DNA from: Rhodospirillaceae bacterium
GTDB taxonomy: Bacteria > Pseudomonadota > Alphaproteobacteria > Rhodospirillales > Rhodospirillaceae
Direction: 5' to 3'
Assembly (NCBI GenBank): GCA_016937315.1
Contig: JAFGWD010000191.1
Location: 1 to 6,912 of the forward strand
Length of the DNA: 6,912 bases
Part shown: one piece after another, positions 1-5,254 of the stretch
How the letters are laid out: each line of letters begins with the position of its first letter
Position numbering within the stretch: position 1 is the stretch's first letter
Notes under the pieces: model-generated
The model's database searches: none
What the model was told of the DNA's origin: nothing
The model's input: only the letters and a program-made list of their open reading frames with translations
Translations under genes and position numbers: made by a program

Positions 1-1
1 C

Positions 2-211
2 GGTTGGCTTGTTGCGCCGGGTGATCCCGGTGATCTGGCCGCCGCGATTGCAACGGCACTGGATGCATCGCCGTCGGTGCGGACGCGAATGGCGGAACAG
101 TGCCAGACGCGGGTACGCGAAATCTATTCCCGGCAGCAAATGTGCGACAGAACATTGGATGTCTATGCCGAATTGTTGGACGGCGCCGAATCGGATGCGT
201 TCCTGCGATGA
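2..211 (+). CDS. Glycosyltransferase, GT4-type, C-terminal 69 residues (5' partial)
   Basis: This is the tail of a gene that begins outside the window. The frame opening at base 2 reads GWLVAPGDPGDLAAAIATAL and runs to TGA at 209-211. That string matches the conserved G-LVPPGDP--LA-AI segment near the C-terminus of GT4 (GT-B fold) glycosyltransferases, just after the nucleotide-sugar-binding E-x7-E region, which is missing here. The rest is helical with many Arg and Ala and ends ...YAELLDGAESDAFLR. Enzymes of this class transfer a sugar from a nucleotide-sugar donor, usually at the inner face of the cytoplasmic membrane during LPS, O-antigen or exopolysaccharide assembly. Its stop overlaps the start of the following GT9 gene (ATGA, 208-211), which implies translational coupling and a shared pathway. 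The acceptor and donor sugars cannot be told from this fragment. Both competing frames lack family resemblance. Confidence 0.72.
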   Translation, partial: GWLVAPGDPGDLAAAIATALDASPSVRTRMAEQCQTRVREIYSRQQMCDRTLDVYAELLDGAESDAFLR

Positions 212-1179
212 GAGAGACGGCACCACGGATTTTGGTGATCAAGTTGGGAGCCCTGGGTGATGTGGTGCAGTCCTTTGGGCCGTTGGCGGCGATTCGCCGT
301 CACCACCCTGGTGCCGAAATCACGGTTCTGACCACCAAACCCTATGCCGCTTTGTATGATGCGTGTCCCGATGTCGATGTGGTGTGGATTGATTCTCGCC
401 CCAAGTGGCACCAGCCGGTTCGGTGGTTGACGCTGCGGCGGTGCCTGCGCGACGGGGGATTTCAGAGAGTCTATGATTTGCAGACATCGGATCGCTCCAG
501 CAGCTATTTCCGATTGCTGCGCGGGGTTTTCCCGTGGGGGCGACAGCCTGTGGAGTGGTCGGGAATCGCCTCGGGGTGTTCGCATCCGCACGCCAATCCG
601 CACCGTGATCACATGCATACCATCGAACGCCAAGCGGAACAGTTGCGGGATGCCGGGGTTTCTGAGGTGCCGCTTCCCGCTTTGCCGTGGCTTTCCGCCG
701 AGCTTTCCGGCTTGGGCCTTGCTGAGAGGTTCGTTCTGTTGGTGCCCGGTGGCGCGGCGCACCGCCCGGCGAAACGCTGGCCTGCAGATCGGTAGGGTGC
801 ATTGGCGGCGCGTTTATTGTCTCGTGGTGTGACGCCGGTGGTGCTGGGGACTGACGCGGAGGCGGCGGAGATTGCGGAGATTGTCGCGGCAGCGCCGGGG
901 ACGATCAGTCTGATGGGGCGCACCAGCTTTGCCGAAATTGCGGCGTTGGGACGACGGGCGAAAGCAGCGGTGGGTAATGATACGGGGCCGATGCATTTGC
1001 TGGCCGTCGTGGGGTGTCCGTGCCTGGTGCTGTATTCTCAGGACTCGGACCCAGTCCTGTGTGCACAACGGGGGGCGAAGGTGATGATTTTGCGTCGTGA
1101 TGATCTTATGACGCTTACAGAGGATGTGGTTTCGGAAAAAATGGCGGAAATGGCAGGCTTGGCTGCTCACGACGGTTGA
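208..1179 (+). pseudogene. GT9 family glycosyltransferase (heptosyltransferase-like) interrupted by an in-frame amber codon
   Basis: Read through the TAG at 793-795 (codon 196), this frame gives a full-length GT9 protein of about 323 codons with two Rossmann-like halves. The N-terminal half opens with ILVIKLGALGDVVQSFGPLA (about residues 8-27), the acceptor-side glycine-rich motif of ADP-heptose:LPS heptosyltransferases. The C-terminal half has the donor-side motif GNDTGPMHLLAVVG starting at about residue 256. The stop falls inside LLVPGGAAHRPAKRWPADR-stop-GALAARL. Relatives usually have Tyr or a similar residue there, so one base change from TAT or TAC explains it; no frameshift is needed. 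The ATG at 208 overlaps the upstream stop (ATGA) and has no strong Shine-Dalgarno sequence, which suits coupling. If the TAG is real, only a 195-residue acceptor domain would be made, plus possibly a restart at TTG 802 preceded by AGGG. It may instead be a sequencing error. The family call is strong; the exact sugar is unknown. Confidence 0.85.
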
Positions 1180-1205
1180 CAGAAGGCCGAGGTGGAGCGC
1201 ATTTC
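1176..1205 (+). promoter_or_regulatory. Candidate thrS promoter with consensus -35 box
   Basis: TTGACA at 1176-1181 is a perfect -35 consensus and overlaps the stop codon of the GT9 gene. At the usual 17-18 base spacing the -10 region reads GCATTTC (1199-1205), a poor match to TATAAT. The position suits a start about 35-40 bases upstream of thrS, marking the boundary between the polysaccharide genes and the translation cluster. The weak -10 keeps confidence low. Confidence 0.33.
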
Positions 1206-1218
1206 AATGGGCTCCGAA

Positions 1219-1234
1219 AACCTCCAAGGTGGTT
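1219..1234. repeat. Interrupted 16-base dyad upstream of thrS
   Basis: AACC-T-CC-AA-GG-T-GGTT is an inverted repeat centred at 1226/1227, broken only by a T-T pair and a central AA. It ends 14 bases before the thrS start and just before the GAAGGA ribosome binding site (1237-1242). As RNA it would be a poor hairpin because the loop is only two bases, so if it is functional it is more likely a DNA-binding site near the start of transcription. It could be chance. Confidence 0.22.
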
Positions 1235-1248
1235 ACGAAGGATAAACG

Positions 1249-3168
1249 ATGGTTGCGATTACGCTTCCGGACGGTTCGGTCCGGTCCTATGACGGCCCGG
1301 TGACGGGCTTGGATGTGTCCCGCGATATTGGCGCGGGTCTGGCCAAGGCTGCGCTTGCGATGCGAGTGGACGGCGTGTTGTGGGATCTCACCCGAACTTT
1401 GACCGAAGATGCCGCAGTTGCCATTGTCACCGCCAAGGATGCGGATGGCGTGGAACTGTTGCGTCACGATGCGGCGCATGTCATGGCCGAAGCGGTGAAG
1501 GAACTCTATCCTGACACCCAGGTGACCATCGGCCCATCTATCGAAAATGGATTTTATTACGACTTTGCGCGGGAGGTACCGTTTTCCTCCGACGATCTGG
1601 GGCGGATCGAAGAGCGTATGCGCGACATCGTTGCGCGTGACGAGGCGATTGTGCGCGAGGTCTGGGACCGTGACAAGGCGATGGCCTTCTTTGAAGCGCA
1701 AGGCGAGTCTTATAAGGCGGAAATCATTCGTGATTTACCGGGAACCGAGACGATCACTTTGTATCGTCAGGGGGCCTTTATTGATCTGTGCCGTGGCCCG
1801 CATTTGCCCTCGACGGGCAAGTTGGGGGATGCCTTCAAGTTGATGAAGGTGGCGGGTGCCTATTGGCGCGGCAATTCCAATAACGCCATGTTGCAGCGCA
1901 TTTATGGCACGGCATGGGCCAGTCAGAAGGACCTGAAGGCCCATTTGACGATGCTGGAGGAAGCGGAAAAACGTGACCATCGCCGCCTCGGCAAGGAAAT
2001 GGATCTTTTTCATTTTCAAGAGGAAGCGCCGGGTGCGGTGTTCTGGCATCCGTTGGGATGGACGCTGTTCCAGTCCCTGATTGCTTATATGCGGCGCCGT
2101 CAGGAAGACGCCGGATATGTGGAAATCTCCACGCCGGAACTGATGGATCGTGGCCTGTGGGAGACCTCGGGGCACTGGGCGACCTTCCGTGAGCACATGT
2201 ACACCACGGAAACCGAGGATGGCCGCGTCTTTGCCATCAAGCCGATGAACTGCCCCGGCGGTATTCAGGTGTATAAGCAGGGAATCACCAGCTATCGTGA
2301 CCTGCCGCGCCGCATTGCCGAATTTGGCAAGGTGCATCGCTATGAACCATCGGGGGCGCTGCATGGTTTGATGCGGGTGCGGGCCTTCACCCAGGACGAT
2401 GCGCATATTTTCTGCACGCCAGAGCAAATGGAAGCGGAATGCCGCACCGTGGTGGGGCTGATTCTCGATATCTATAAGGACTTCGGATTTGAAAATGTGG
2501 CGATCAAATTTTCGGATCGTCCAGAAAAGCGAATCGGCGATGACGCGACCTGGGACATTCTGGAAGGTGCGTTGAAAGGGGCTCTGGAGCATATGGGGTT
2601 TCCCTATACGCTCAATCCTGGCGAAGGTGCGTTCTATGGGCCGAAGTTGGAATTCGTGCTGAAGGACGCGATCGGCCGCGATTGGCAATGCGGCACCTTG
2701 CAGGTGGACTTGAACCTGCCGGGCCGTTTCGGCGCGACCTATGTCGGTGAAGATGGCGAAAAACACATGCCGGTGATGTTGCACCGTGCGTTGTTTGGGT
2801 CTTTGGAACGGTTCGCAGGTATTCTTTTGGAACACTACGCGGGACGTTTGCCGTTGTGGTTGGCCCCGGTGCAAGCGGTGGTGACGCCGATTGTTTCGGA
2901 CGCTGATGATTACGCGTGCGAAGTCCGAGATGCGTTGAAAGCTGCGGGTTTGCGGGTGACGACGGATCTGCGTAACGAGAAAATCAACCTCAAGGTGCGC
3001 GAACATTCACTCGCCAAGGTCCCGCTGATCGTTGTCGTTGGCCGTCGCGAGGCGGAAAATCGCACGGTTGCGTTGCGTCGCTTGGGGGCTGAAACGCAAG
3101 AAGTTCTTGCGCTCGATGCGGCCCAAGTTAAACTCGGGGCTGAGGCGGCGCCTCCGGGGGGTAAGTGA
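1249..3168 (+). CDS. thrS: Threonyl-tRNA synthetase
   Basis: This class II synthetase attaches Thr to tRNA-Thr in the cytoplasm. The 639 residues equal the usual bacterial length. Domains in order: TGS (about 1-62); the editing domain that removes mischarged Ser (about 63-225), with H73, H77, C181 and H185 in the HxxxH and CRGPH motifs; a linker helix region; the catalytic core (about 245-535); and the anticodon-binding domain (about 538-635). The catalytic Zn ligands are visible as C335 (MNCPGG), H386 (DDAHIF) and H512 (MLHRALFG), one residue offset from E. coli. Motif 2 reads HRYEPSGALHGLMRVRAF and motif 3 includes GSLERF. ATG 1249 is chosen because it gives a standard TGS start (MVAITLPDG) and follows GAAGGA with six bases of spacing. 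It is followed by infC as in E. coli. No E. coli-style tRNA-like operator was recognised in the 69-base upstream gap; a small dyad lies there instead. Confidence 0.98.
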   Translation: MVAITLPDGSVRSYDGPVTGLDVSRDIGAGLAKAALAMRVDGVLWDLTRTLTEDAAVAIVTAKDADGVELLRHDAAHVMAEAVKELYPDTQVTIGPSIENGFYYDFAREVPFSSDDLGRIEERMRDIVARDEAIVREVWDRDKAMAFFEAQGESYKAEIIRDLPGTETITLYRQGAFIDLCRGPHLPSTGKLGDAFKLMKVAGAYWRGNSNNAMLQRIYGTAWASQKDLKAHLTMLEEAEKRDHRRLGKEMDLFHFQEEAPGAVFWHPLGWTLFQSLIAYMRRRQEDAGYVEISTPELMDRGLWETSGHWATFREHMYTTETEDGRVFAIKPMNCPGGIQVYKQGITSYRDLPRRIAEFGKVHRYEPSGALHGLMRVRAFTQDDAHIFCTPEQMEAECRTVVGLILDIYKDFGFENVAIKFSDRPEKRIGDDATWDILEGALKGALEHMGFPYTLNPGEGAFYGPKLEFVLKDAIGRDWQCGTLQVDLNLPGRFGATYVGEDGEKHMPVMLHRALFGSLERFAGILLEHYAGRLPLWLAPVQAVVTPIVSDADDYACEVRDALKAAGLRVTTDLRNEKINLKVREHSLAKVPLIVVVGRREAENRTVALRRLGAETQEVLALDAAQVKLGAEAAPPGGK

Positions 3169-3223
3169 GCCCCTCGGGACACCTCGACTTTTGATTCGAC
3201 ATGGCGCTTGGGGCTCAGAGCCC
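3166..3223 (+). promoter_or_regulatory. Competing stem segments after thrS (infC leader region)
   Basis: TGAGCCCC (3166-3173, containing the thrS stop codon) is perfectly complementary over 8 bases to GGGGCTCA (3210-3217). Part of that second segment, GGGCT (3211-3215), can instead form a local 5-bp hairpin with AGCCC (3219-3223) around a CAG loop. The two structures exclude each other. A ribosome terminating on thrS would cover the first arm. No T-run follows, so this is not an ordinary terminator. The pairing is directly visible; a regulatory role is inference. Confidence 0.4.
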
Positions 3224-3224
3224 G

Positions 3225-3246
3225 GAGCGACGGGGTTCCGTCGCTC
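3225..3246 (+). promoter_or_regulatory. Strong 9-bp hairpin between thrS and infC
   Basis: GAGCGACGG (3225-3233) and CCGTCGCTC (3238-3246) form a perfect 9-bp stem with a GGTT loop. It begins two bases after the competing stems upstream and lies 73 bases before the proposed infC start. There is no U tract behind it (GAAGCGGCATAATTG follows), so a Rho-independent terminator is unlikely. An mRNA stabiliser, a processing site or part of an infC leader is more plausible. Confidence 0.5.
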
Positions 3247-3305
3247 GAAGCGGCATAATTGTGGAGGGAAACACTGCTGTTGACCAGCGGGTTTCCGAAT
3301 ACTTG

Positions 3306-3313
3306 AAGGGAGG
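3306..3313 (+). promoter_or_regulatory. Shine-Dalgarno that decides the infC start
   Basis: AAGGGAGG is close to the full anti-Shine-Dalgarno complement. It lies six bases before ATA at 3320 and 21 bases before the first in-frame ATG at 3335. The first spacing is ideal and the second is too long, so this site points to AUA as the initiation codon of infC. Confidence 0.7.
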
Positions 3314-3319
3314 CGATTC

Positions 3320-3856
3320 ATAGCCAGGCCACCAATGGGCGCGACACCGTCCCGAGAGGGACCGCGCGTGAACCAAGATATCACCGCACAAAGCATTCGT
3401 TTGATCGATGCAGAGGGGGAGCAAGTCGGAGTCGTCACTCGTGATGACGCGCTGGCGCGTGCCTTTGCCGTCGGGCTTGATCTCGTCGAGATTTCGCCGA
3501 ATGCGGAGCCCCCGGTTTGCAAGATTTTGGACTACGGAAAATTTAAGTACGAAATCCAGAAAAAGCGAGCCGAGGCGAAAAAGAAACAGAAAGTCATCGA
3601 AATCAAGGAGATCAAGGTTCGTCCTGGCATCGATGATAACGACTACAATATCAAGATGCGGAGCGTCCACCGCTTTCTTGAAGAGGGCGATAAGGTCAAA
3701 GTTACCTTGCGTTTTCGTGGCCGCGAAATGGCGCACCAAGAGTTGGGTGTGAAGGTTCTGGATCGCATCCGTGACGAGGTTGCAGACCTTGCCAAGGTCG
3801 AGCAATATCCCAAGATGGAAGGGCGGCAGATGATTATGGTGATCGCGCCGCGCTGA
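3320..3856 (+). CDS. infC: Translation initiation factor IF-3, probable AUA start
   Basis: IF3 binds the 30S subunit, prevents premature 50S joining and checks the initiator tRNA and start codon. The protein has the N-terminal domain with signature DLVEISPNAEPPVCKILDYG (about residues 54-73), a long Lys-rich linker helix (KKRAEAKKKQK) and the C-terminal 30S-binding domain with RFRGREMAHQ (131-140) and GRQMIMVIAPR at the end. From ATA 3320 it has 178 residues and begins (M)ARPPMGATPSREGPRVN, which fits the usual alphaproteobacterial beginning ARRPxxAPPxxxGPRxN. The first in-frame ATG (3335) would give 173 residues but lies 21 bases past the Shine-Dalgarno; a GTG at 3368 is a third option. No ATG, GTG or TTG occurs in frame between the upstream stop (3281-3283) and 3335. 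E. coli infC likewise uses a rare codon (AUU), allowing IF3 to repress itself. The gene is certain; the start is inference. Confidence 0.96.
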   Translation: MARPPMGATPSREGPRVNQDITAQSIRLIDAEGEQVGVVTRDDALARAFAVGLDLVEISPNAEPPVCKILDYGKFKYEIQKKRAEAKKKQKVIEIKEIKVRPGIDDNDYNIKMRSVHRFLEEGDKVKVTLRFRGREMAHQELGVKVLDRIRDEVADLAKVEQYPKMEGRQMIMVIAPR

Positions 3857-3929
3857 TCTTTGAGGGGATCGTGGAACTCCGCGAACGTCTGGGGCTGTGC
3901 TCTGGGCGTTGCGTGGAGGTGAGGGTGCA

Positions 3930-4313
3930 ATGGCAGATGTATCGGATCCGCGTGTGGTTGCCGCACTTGGTGCGGCAGTCAAACAGATCGAATCGGCGAT
4001 TGCCGATACCGAGAAGGGTGTCAATCGCATCCTCGGTCTTGTCGAGCTTTTGATGGAACGGTCCGATAAGGATAGCTATCTGAAGCTGGAAGGGATCATG
4101 GAAGCATGTGCTTTTCAGGATCTGACCGGGCAGAAGCTCAATAAGGTTGAGCGTTTGTTGCAGCACTTACAGACCAAGACTGTCATCAAGGTGCCGGGGG
4201 CTGTGGATTTCACGAAAGCACAGGCGACGCGAGCTGAAAAAGATGTGCAGCCTGCTGCGACCAGCAAGGGACTTTCCCAGGAAGAAGTCGATCGTTTGCT
4301 CAAGGGAACGTGA
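3930..4313 (+). CDS. Small CheZ-like putative CheY-P phosphatase with FliM-like C-terminal tail
   Basis: This 127-residue protein is predicted to be almost entirely helical. Helices at about 8-42 and 48-82 would form a hairpin like the CheZ core. The second carries ACAFQDLTGQKLNKV, which contains the CheZ active-site string FQDLTGQ; D64 and Q68 correspond to E. coli CheZ D143 and Q147, which bind Mg and position the attacking water. A flexible linker rich in Ala, Thr, Lys and Gln (about 83-112) leads to the tail GLSQEEVDRLLKG (114-126), which resembles the LSQ-EIDALL peptide at the N-terminus of FliM that binds CheY-P. The likely job is dephosphorylating a CheY-type regulator in the cytoplasm. 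ATG 3930 is preferred over the in-frame upstream start at 3897 because GGAGGTGAG (3915-3923) precedes it and MADVSDP begins the helical region. It is about 87 residues shorter than E. coli CheZ. It follows infC by 73 bases without a terminator. Family membership is inferred from motifs and order of parts. Confidence 0.75.
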   Translation: MADVSDPRVVAALGAAVKQIESAIADTEKGVNRILGLVELLMERSDKDSYLKLEGIMEACAFQDLTGQKLNKVERLLQHLQTKTVIKVPGAVDFTKAQATRAEKDVQPAATSKGLSQEEVDRLLKGT

Positions 4314-4325
4314 GGGCCTTTTTTT
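4302..4325 (+). terminator. Weak terminator-like T-run after the CheZ-like gene
   Basis: Seven T residues (4319-4325) follow the stop codon at 4311-4313. The possible stems are short: AAGG (4302-4305) with CCTT (4317-4320), or CTCA (4299-4302) with TGAG (4311-4314). With only 4 bp either way, termination is probably partial, so some transcription may continue into rpmI. Confidence 0.3.
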
Positions 4326-4373
4326 CTGGAGAGGCTTGAATCGTGGGTTAGGGAATGTTTGGTACGCGACCTC

Positions 4374-4402
4374 TTGCAATTTTCCACGACATCCGCTAGG
4401 AA
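4374..4402 (+). promoter_or_regulatory. Possible rpmI-rplT promoter
   Basis: TTGCAA (4374-4379) and TAGGAA (4397-4402) are 17 bases apart. The -35 is fair and the -10 is weak; alphaproteobacterial promoters often show this GCTA-type -10. A start here would give a leader of about 135 bases before rpmI, long enough to hold the folded structure described separately. No better pair was seen between 4314 and 4542. Confidence 0.28.
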
Positions 4403-4530
4403 ACCAGCCTTCCTGGGTTCCGGCTCGGGATCACCGGCGGAACGGGCGCGCCGCGACAGCGGCATAAGGGCATGCCTGTCCGCCTAGACGCAACGACACG
4501 AAGTTCGGGCTTTGTCTCGGACGGAAAAAC
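4398..4530 (+). promoter_or_regulatory. Structured mRNA leader upstream of rpmI (candidate L20/L35 autoregulatory element)
   Basis: Several stems occur one after another. AGGAA (4398-4402) pairs with TTCCT (4410-4414). TTCCG (4418-4422) pairs with CGGAA (4438-4442). GCCGC-GACA-GCGGC (4450-4463) competes with GGCAT (4461-4465) pairing ATGCC (4472-4476). The largest is CTGTCCG (4476-4482) plus AGAC (4486-4489) with GTCTCGGACGG (4514-4524): 11 pairs with a CCT bulge and an inner GAAG/CTTT stem, ending six bases before the rpmI Shine-Dalgarno AAGGA (4531-4535). L20 is known to repress rpmI-rplT by binding a leader RNA in E. coli and Bacillus. That this leader does the same is inference from position and pairing; I do not recognise the known L20-binding consensus here. 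Confidence 0.42.
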
Positions 4531-4542
4531 AAGGATGTTGAA

Positions 4543-4740
4543 ATGCCCAAGTTGAAGACCAAAAGCGCGGTGAAAAAGCGGTTCAGCGTAACCGGCACCG
4601 GCAAAATCAGGGCCAATGTGGCCTGTAAGCGTCACGGTCTGCGTAAGCGCCCGCAGCAAATGAAGCGCCAAGCGCGCGGCACGTTCATTTTGACCGATGC
4701 CGATACCATCATCGTCAAGAAGTTCATGCCCTACGCGTGA
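4543..4740 (+). CDS. rpmI: 50S ribosomal protein L35 (bL35)
   Basis: The 65-residue, strongly basic protein is a structural component of the large ribosomal subunit. It starts MPKLKTKSAVKKRF and continues through the conserved G-G(K)IR region (TGTGKIRANVACKRH) and the KRQARGTFILTDADT segment to the C-terminal MPYA, the usual bL35 pattern and length. ATG 4543 follows AAGGA with seven bases of spacing. It lies 25 bases before rplT, the near-universal partner in this order, so the two are almost certainly translated from one mRNA and share the leader upstream. Confidence 0.98.
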   Translation: MPKLKTKSAVKKRFSVTGTGKIRANVACKRHGLRKRPQQMKRQARGTFILTDADTIIVKKFMPYA

Positions 4741-4765
4741 TTGAACCGGACCGGGAGACGTTAAT

Positions 4766-5131
4766 ATGGCTCGAGTTAAACGCGGCGTAACCACCCACGC
4801 CCGCCACAAGAAAATCCTGAAGCTCGCGAAGGGCTATCGGGGTCGTAATTCCACGTGTTTCCGTATGGCTGTCGAGCGGGTCGAGCACGGCCTGCAATAC
4901 GCCTATCGTGACCGCCGCGTTAAAAAACGGAATTTCCGTGCGCTGTGGATCCAGCGGATCAACGCCGGTGTGCGGGAACACGGCATGATTTATTCGCGGT
5001 TCATCGACGGCTTGAACAAGGCCGGGATCGAGCTTGACCGCAAGGTCCTGGCGGATCTTGCTGTGCGCGAGCCGGAATCGTTTGCTGCCTTGGTCGGCCA
5101 GGCCAAGGCGGCTTTGGAACAGGCGGTCTAA
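4766..5131 (+). CDS. rplT: 50S ribosomal protein L20 (bL20)
   Basis: L20 binds 23S rRNA early in assembly of the large subunit and in several bacteria also represses its own operon. The 121-residue protein opens MARVKRGVTTHARHKKILKLA and keeps the family landmarks KGYRGR (about 22-27), YAYRDRRVKKRNFRALWIQR (about 45-64) and INAGVREHGMIYSRFIDGLN, with the basic extended N-terminus and globular C-terminal half expected. ATG 4766 is preceded by GGGAG (4753-4757) eight bases upstream. It closes the rpmI-rplT pair; tandem hairpins including an intrinsic terminator follow the stop by about 30-50 bases. Confidence 0.98.
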   Translation: MARVKRGVTTHARHKKILKLAKGYRGRNSTCFRMAVERVEHGLQYAYRDRRVKKRNFRALWIQRINAGVREHGMIYSRFIDGLNKAGIELDRKVLADLAVREPESFAALVGQAKAALEQAV

Positions 5132-5159
5132 GTCTTCCATAGCGAAGTGTTGGACTGTT

Positions 5160-5176
5160 CAAACCGAAGCGGTTTG
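5160..5176 (+). promoter_or_regulatory. 7-bp hairpin preceding the rplT terminator
   Basis: CAAACCG (5160-5166) pairs perfectly with CGGTTTG (5170-5176) around an AAG loop. It lies three bases before the terminator stem and does not overlap it, so both can form together. It may protect the rplT mRNA end or assist termination. No antiterminator pairing with the next stem was found. Confidence 0.5.
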
Positions 5177-5179
5177 GCT

Positions 5180-5209
5180 GAGGGCCGTCCCCCAGGACGG
5201 CCCTCTTTT
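5180..5209 (+). terminator. Intrinsic terminator between rplT and pheS
   Basis: GAGGGCCGTC (5180-5189) and GACGGCCCTC (5196-5205) form a perfect 10-bp GC-rich stem with a CCCCAG loop, followed directly by TTTT and GCTT. The short U tract suggests less than complete termination, leaving some readthrough into pheS. It begins 48 bases after the rplT stop. Confidence 0.85.
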
Positions 5210-5211
5210 GC

Positions 5212-5239
5212 TTGGGAAAATGGCTGCGGCGACGATATT
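5212..5239 (+). promoter_or_regulatory. Possible weak pheST promoter
   Basis: TTGGGA (5212-5217) and GATATT (5234-5239) lie 16 bases apart just after the terminator; each matches consensus at four of six positions. A start near 5246 would leave only a very short leader before ATG 5255. pheST needs either this or readthrough of the terminator. Low certainty. Confidence 0.25.
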
Positions 5240-5254
5240 GAGGCTTTGAAGAAT

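Noticed and set aside
100..207. Upstream extension of the GT9 frame to a start at 100
   Set aside because: It would overlap the GT4 tail by over 100 bases, and the family N-terminus begins just after ATG 208.
1735..3006. 423-codon open frame on the minus strand inside thrS
   Set aside because: It lies wholly antisense to a certain gene and its translation has no family features; long antisense frames are common in GC-rich coding DNA.
3280..3308. TTGACC at 3280-3285 as a -35 box for infC
   Set aside because: At 17 bases the -10 would be TTGAAG, which is not credible, and it would place the start codon within a few bases of transcription start.
3854..3880. GATC...GATC repeat after infC as a terminator
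   Set aside because: The stem would be only 4 bp with no T-run, too weak to call.
3897..3929. Upstream in-frame start for the CheZ-like gene
   Set aside because: The extra 11 residues cross the GGAGGTGAG ribosome binding site, and ATG 3930 has ideal spacing.
5220..5249. Nine-codon ORF before pheS as an attenuation leader peptide
   Set aside because: It contains no Phe codon and lies downstream of the terminator, so it cannot act as a pheM-like leader.
5147..5254. N-terminal extension of PheS by 36 codons
   Set aside because: The extension translates the terminator hairpin and has no resemblance to PheS.
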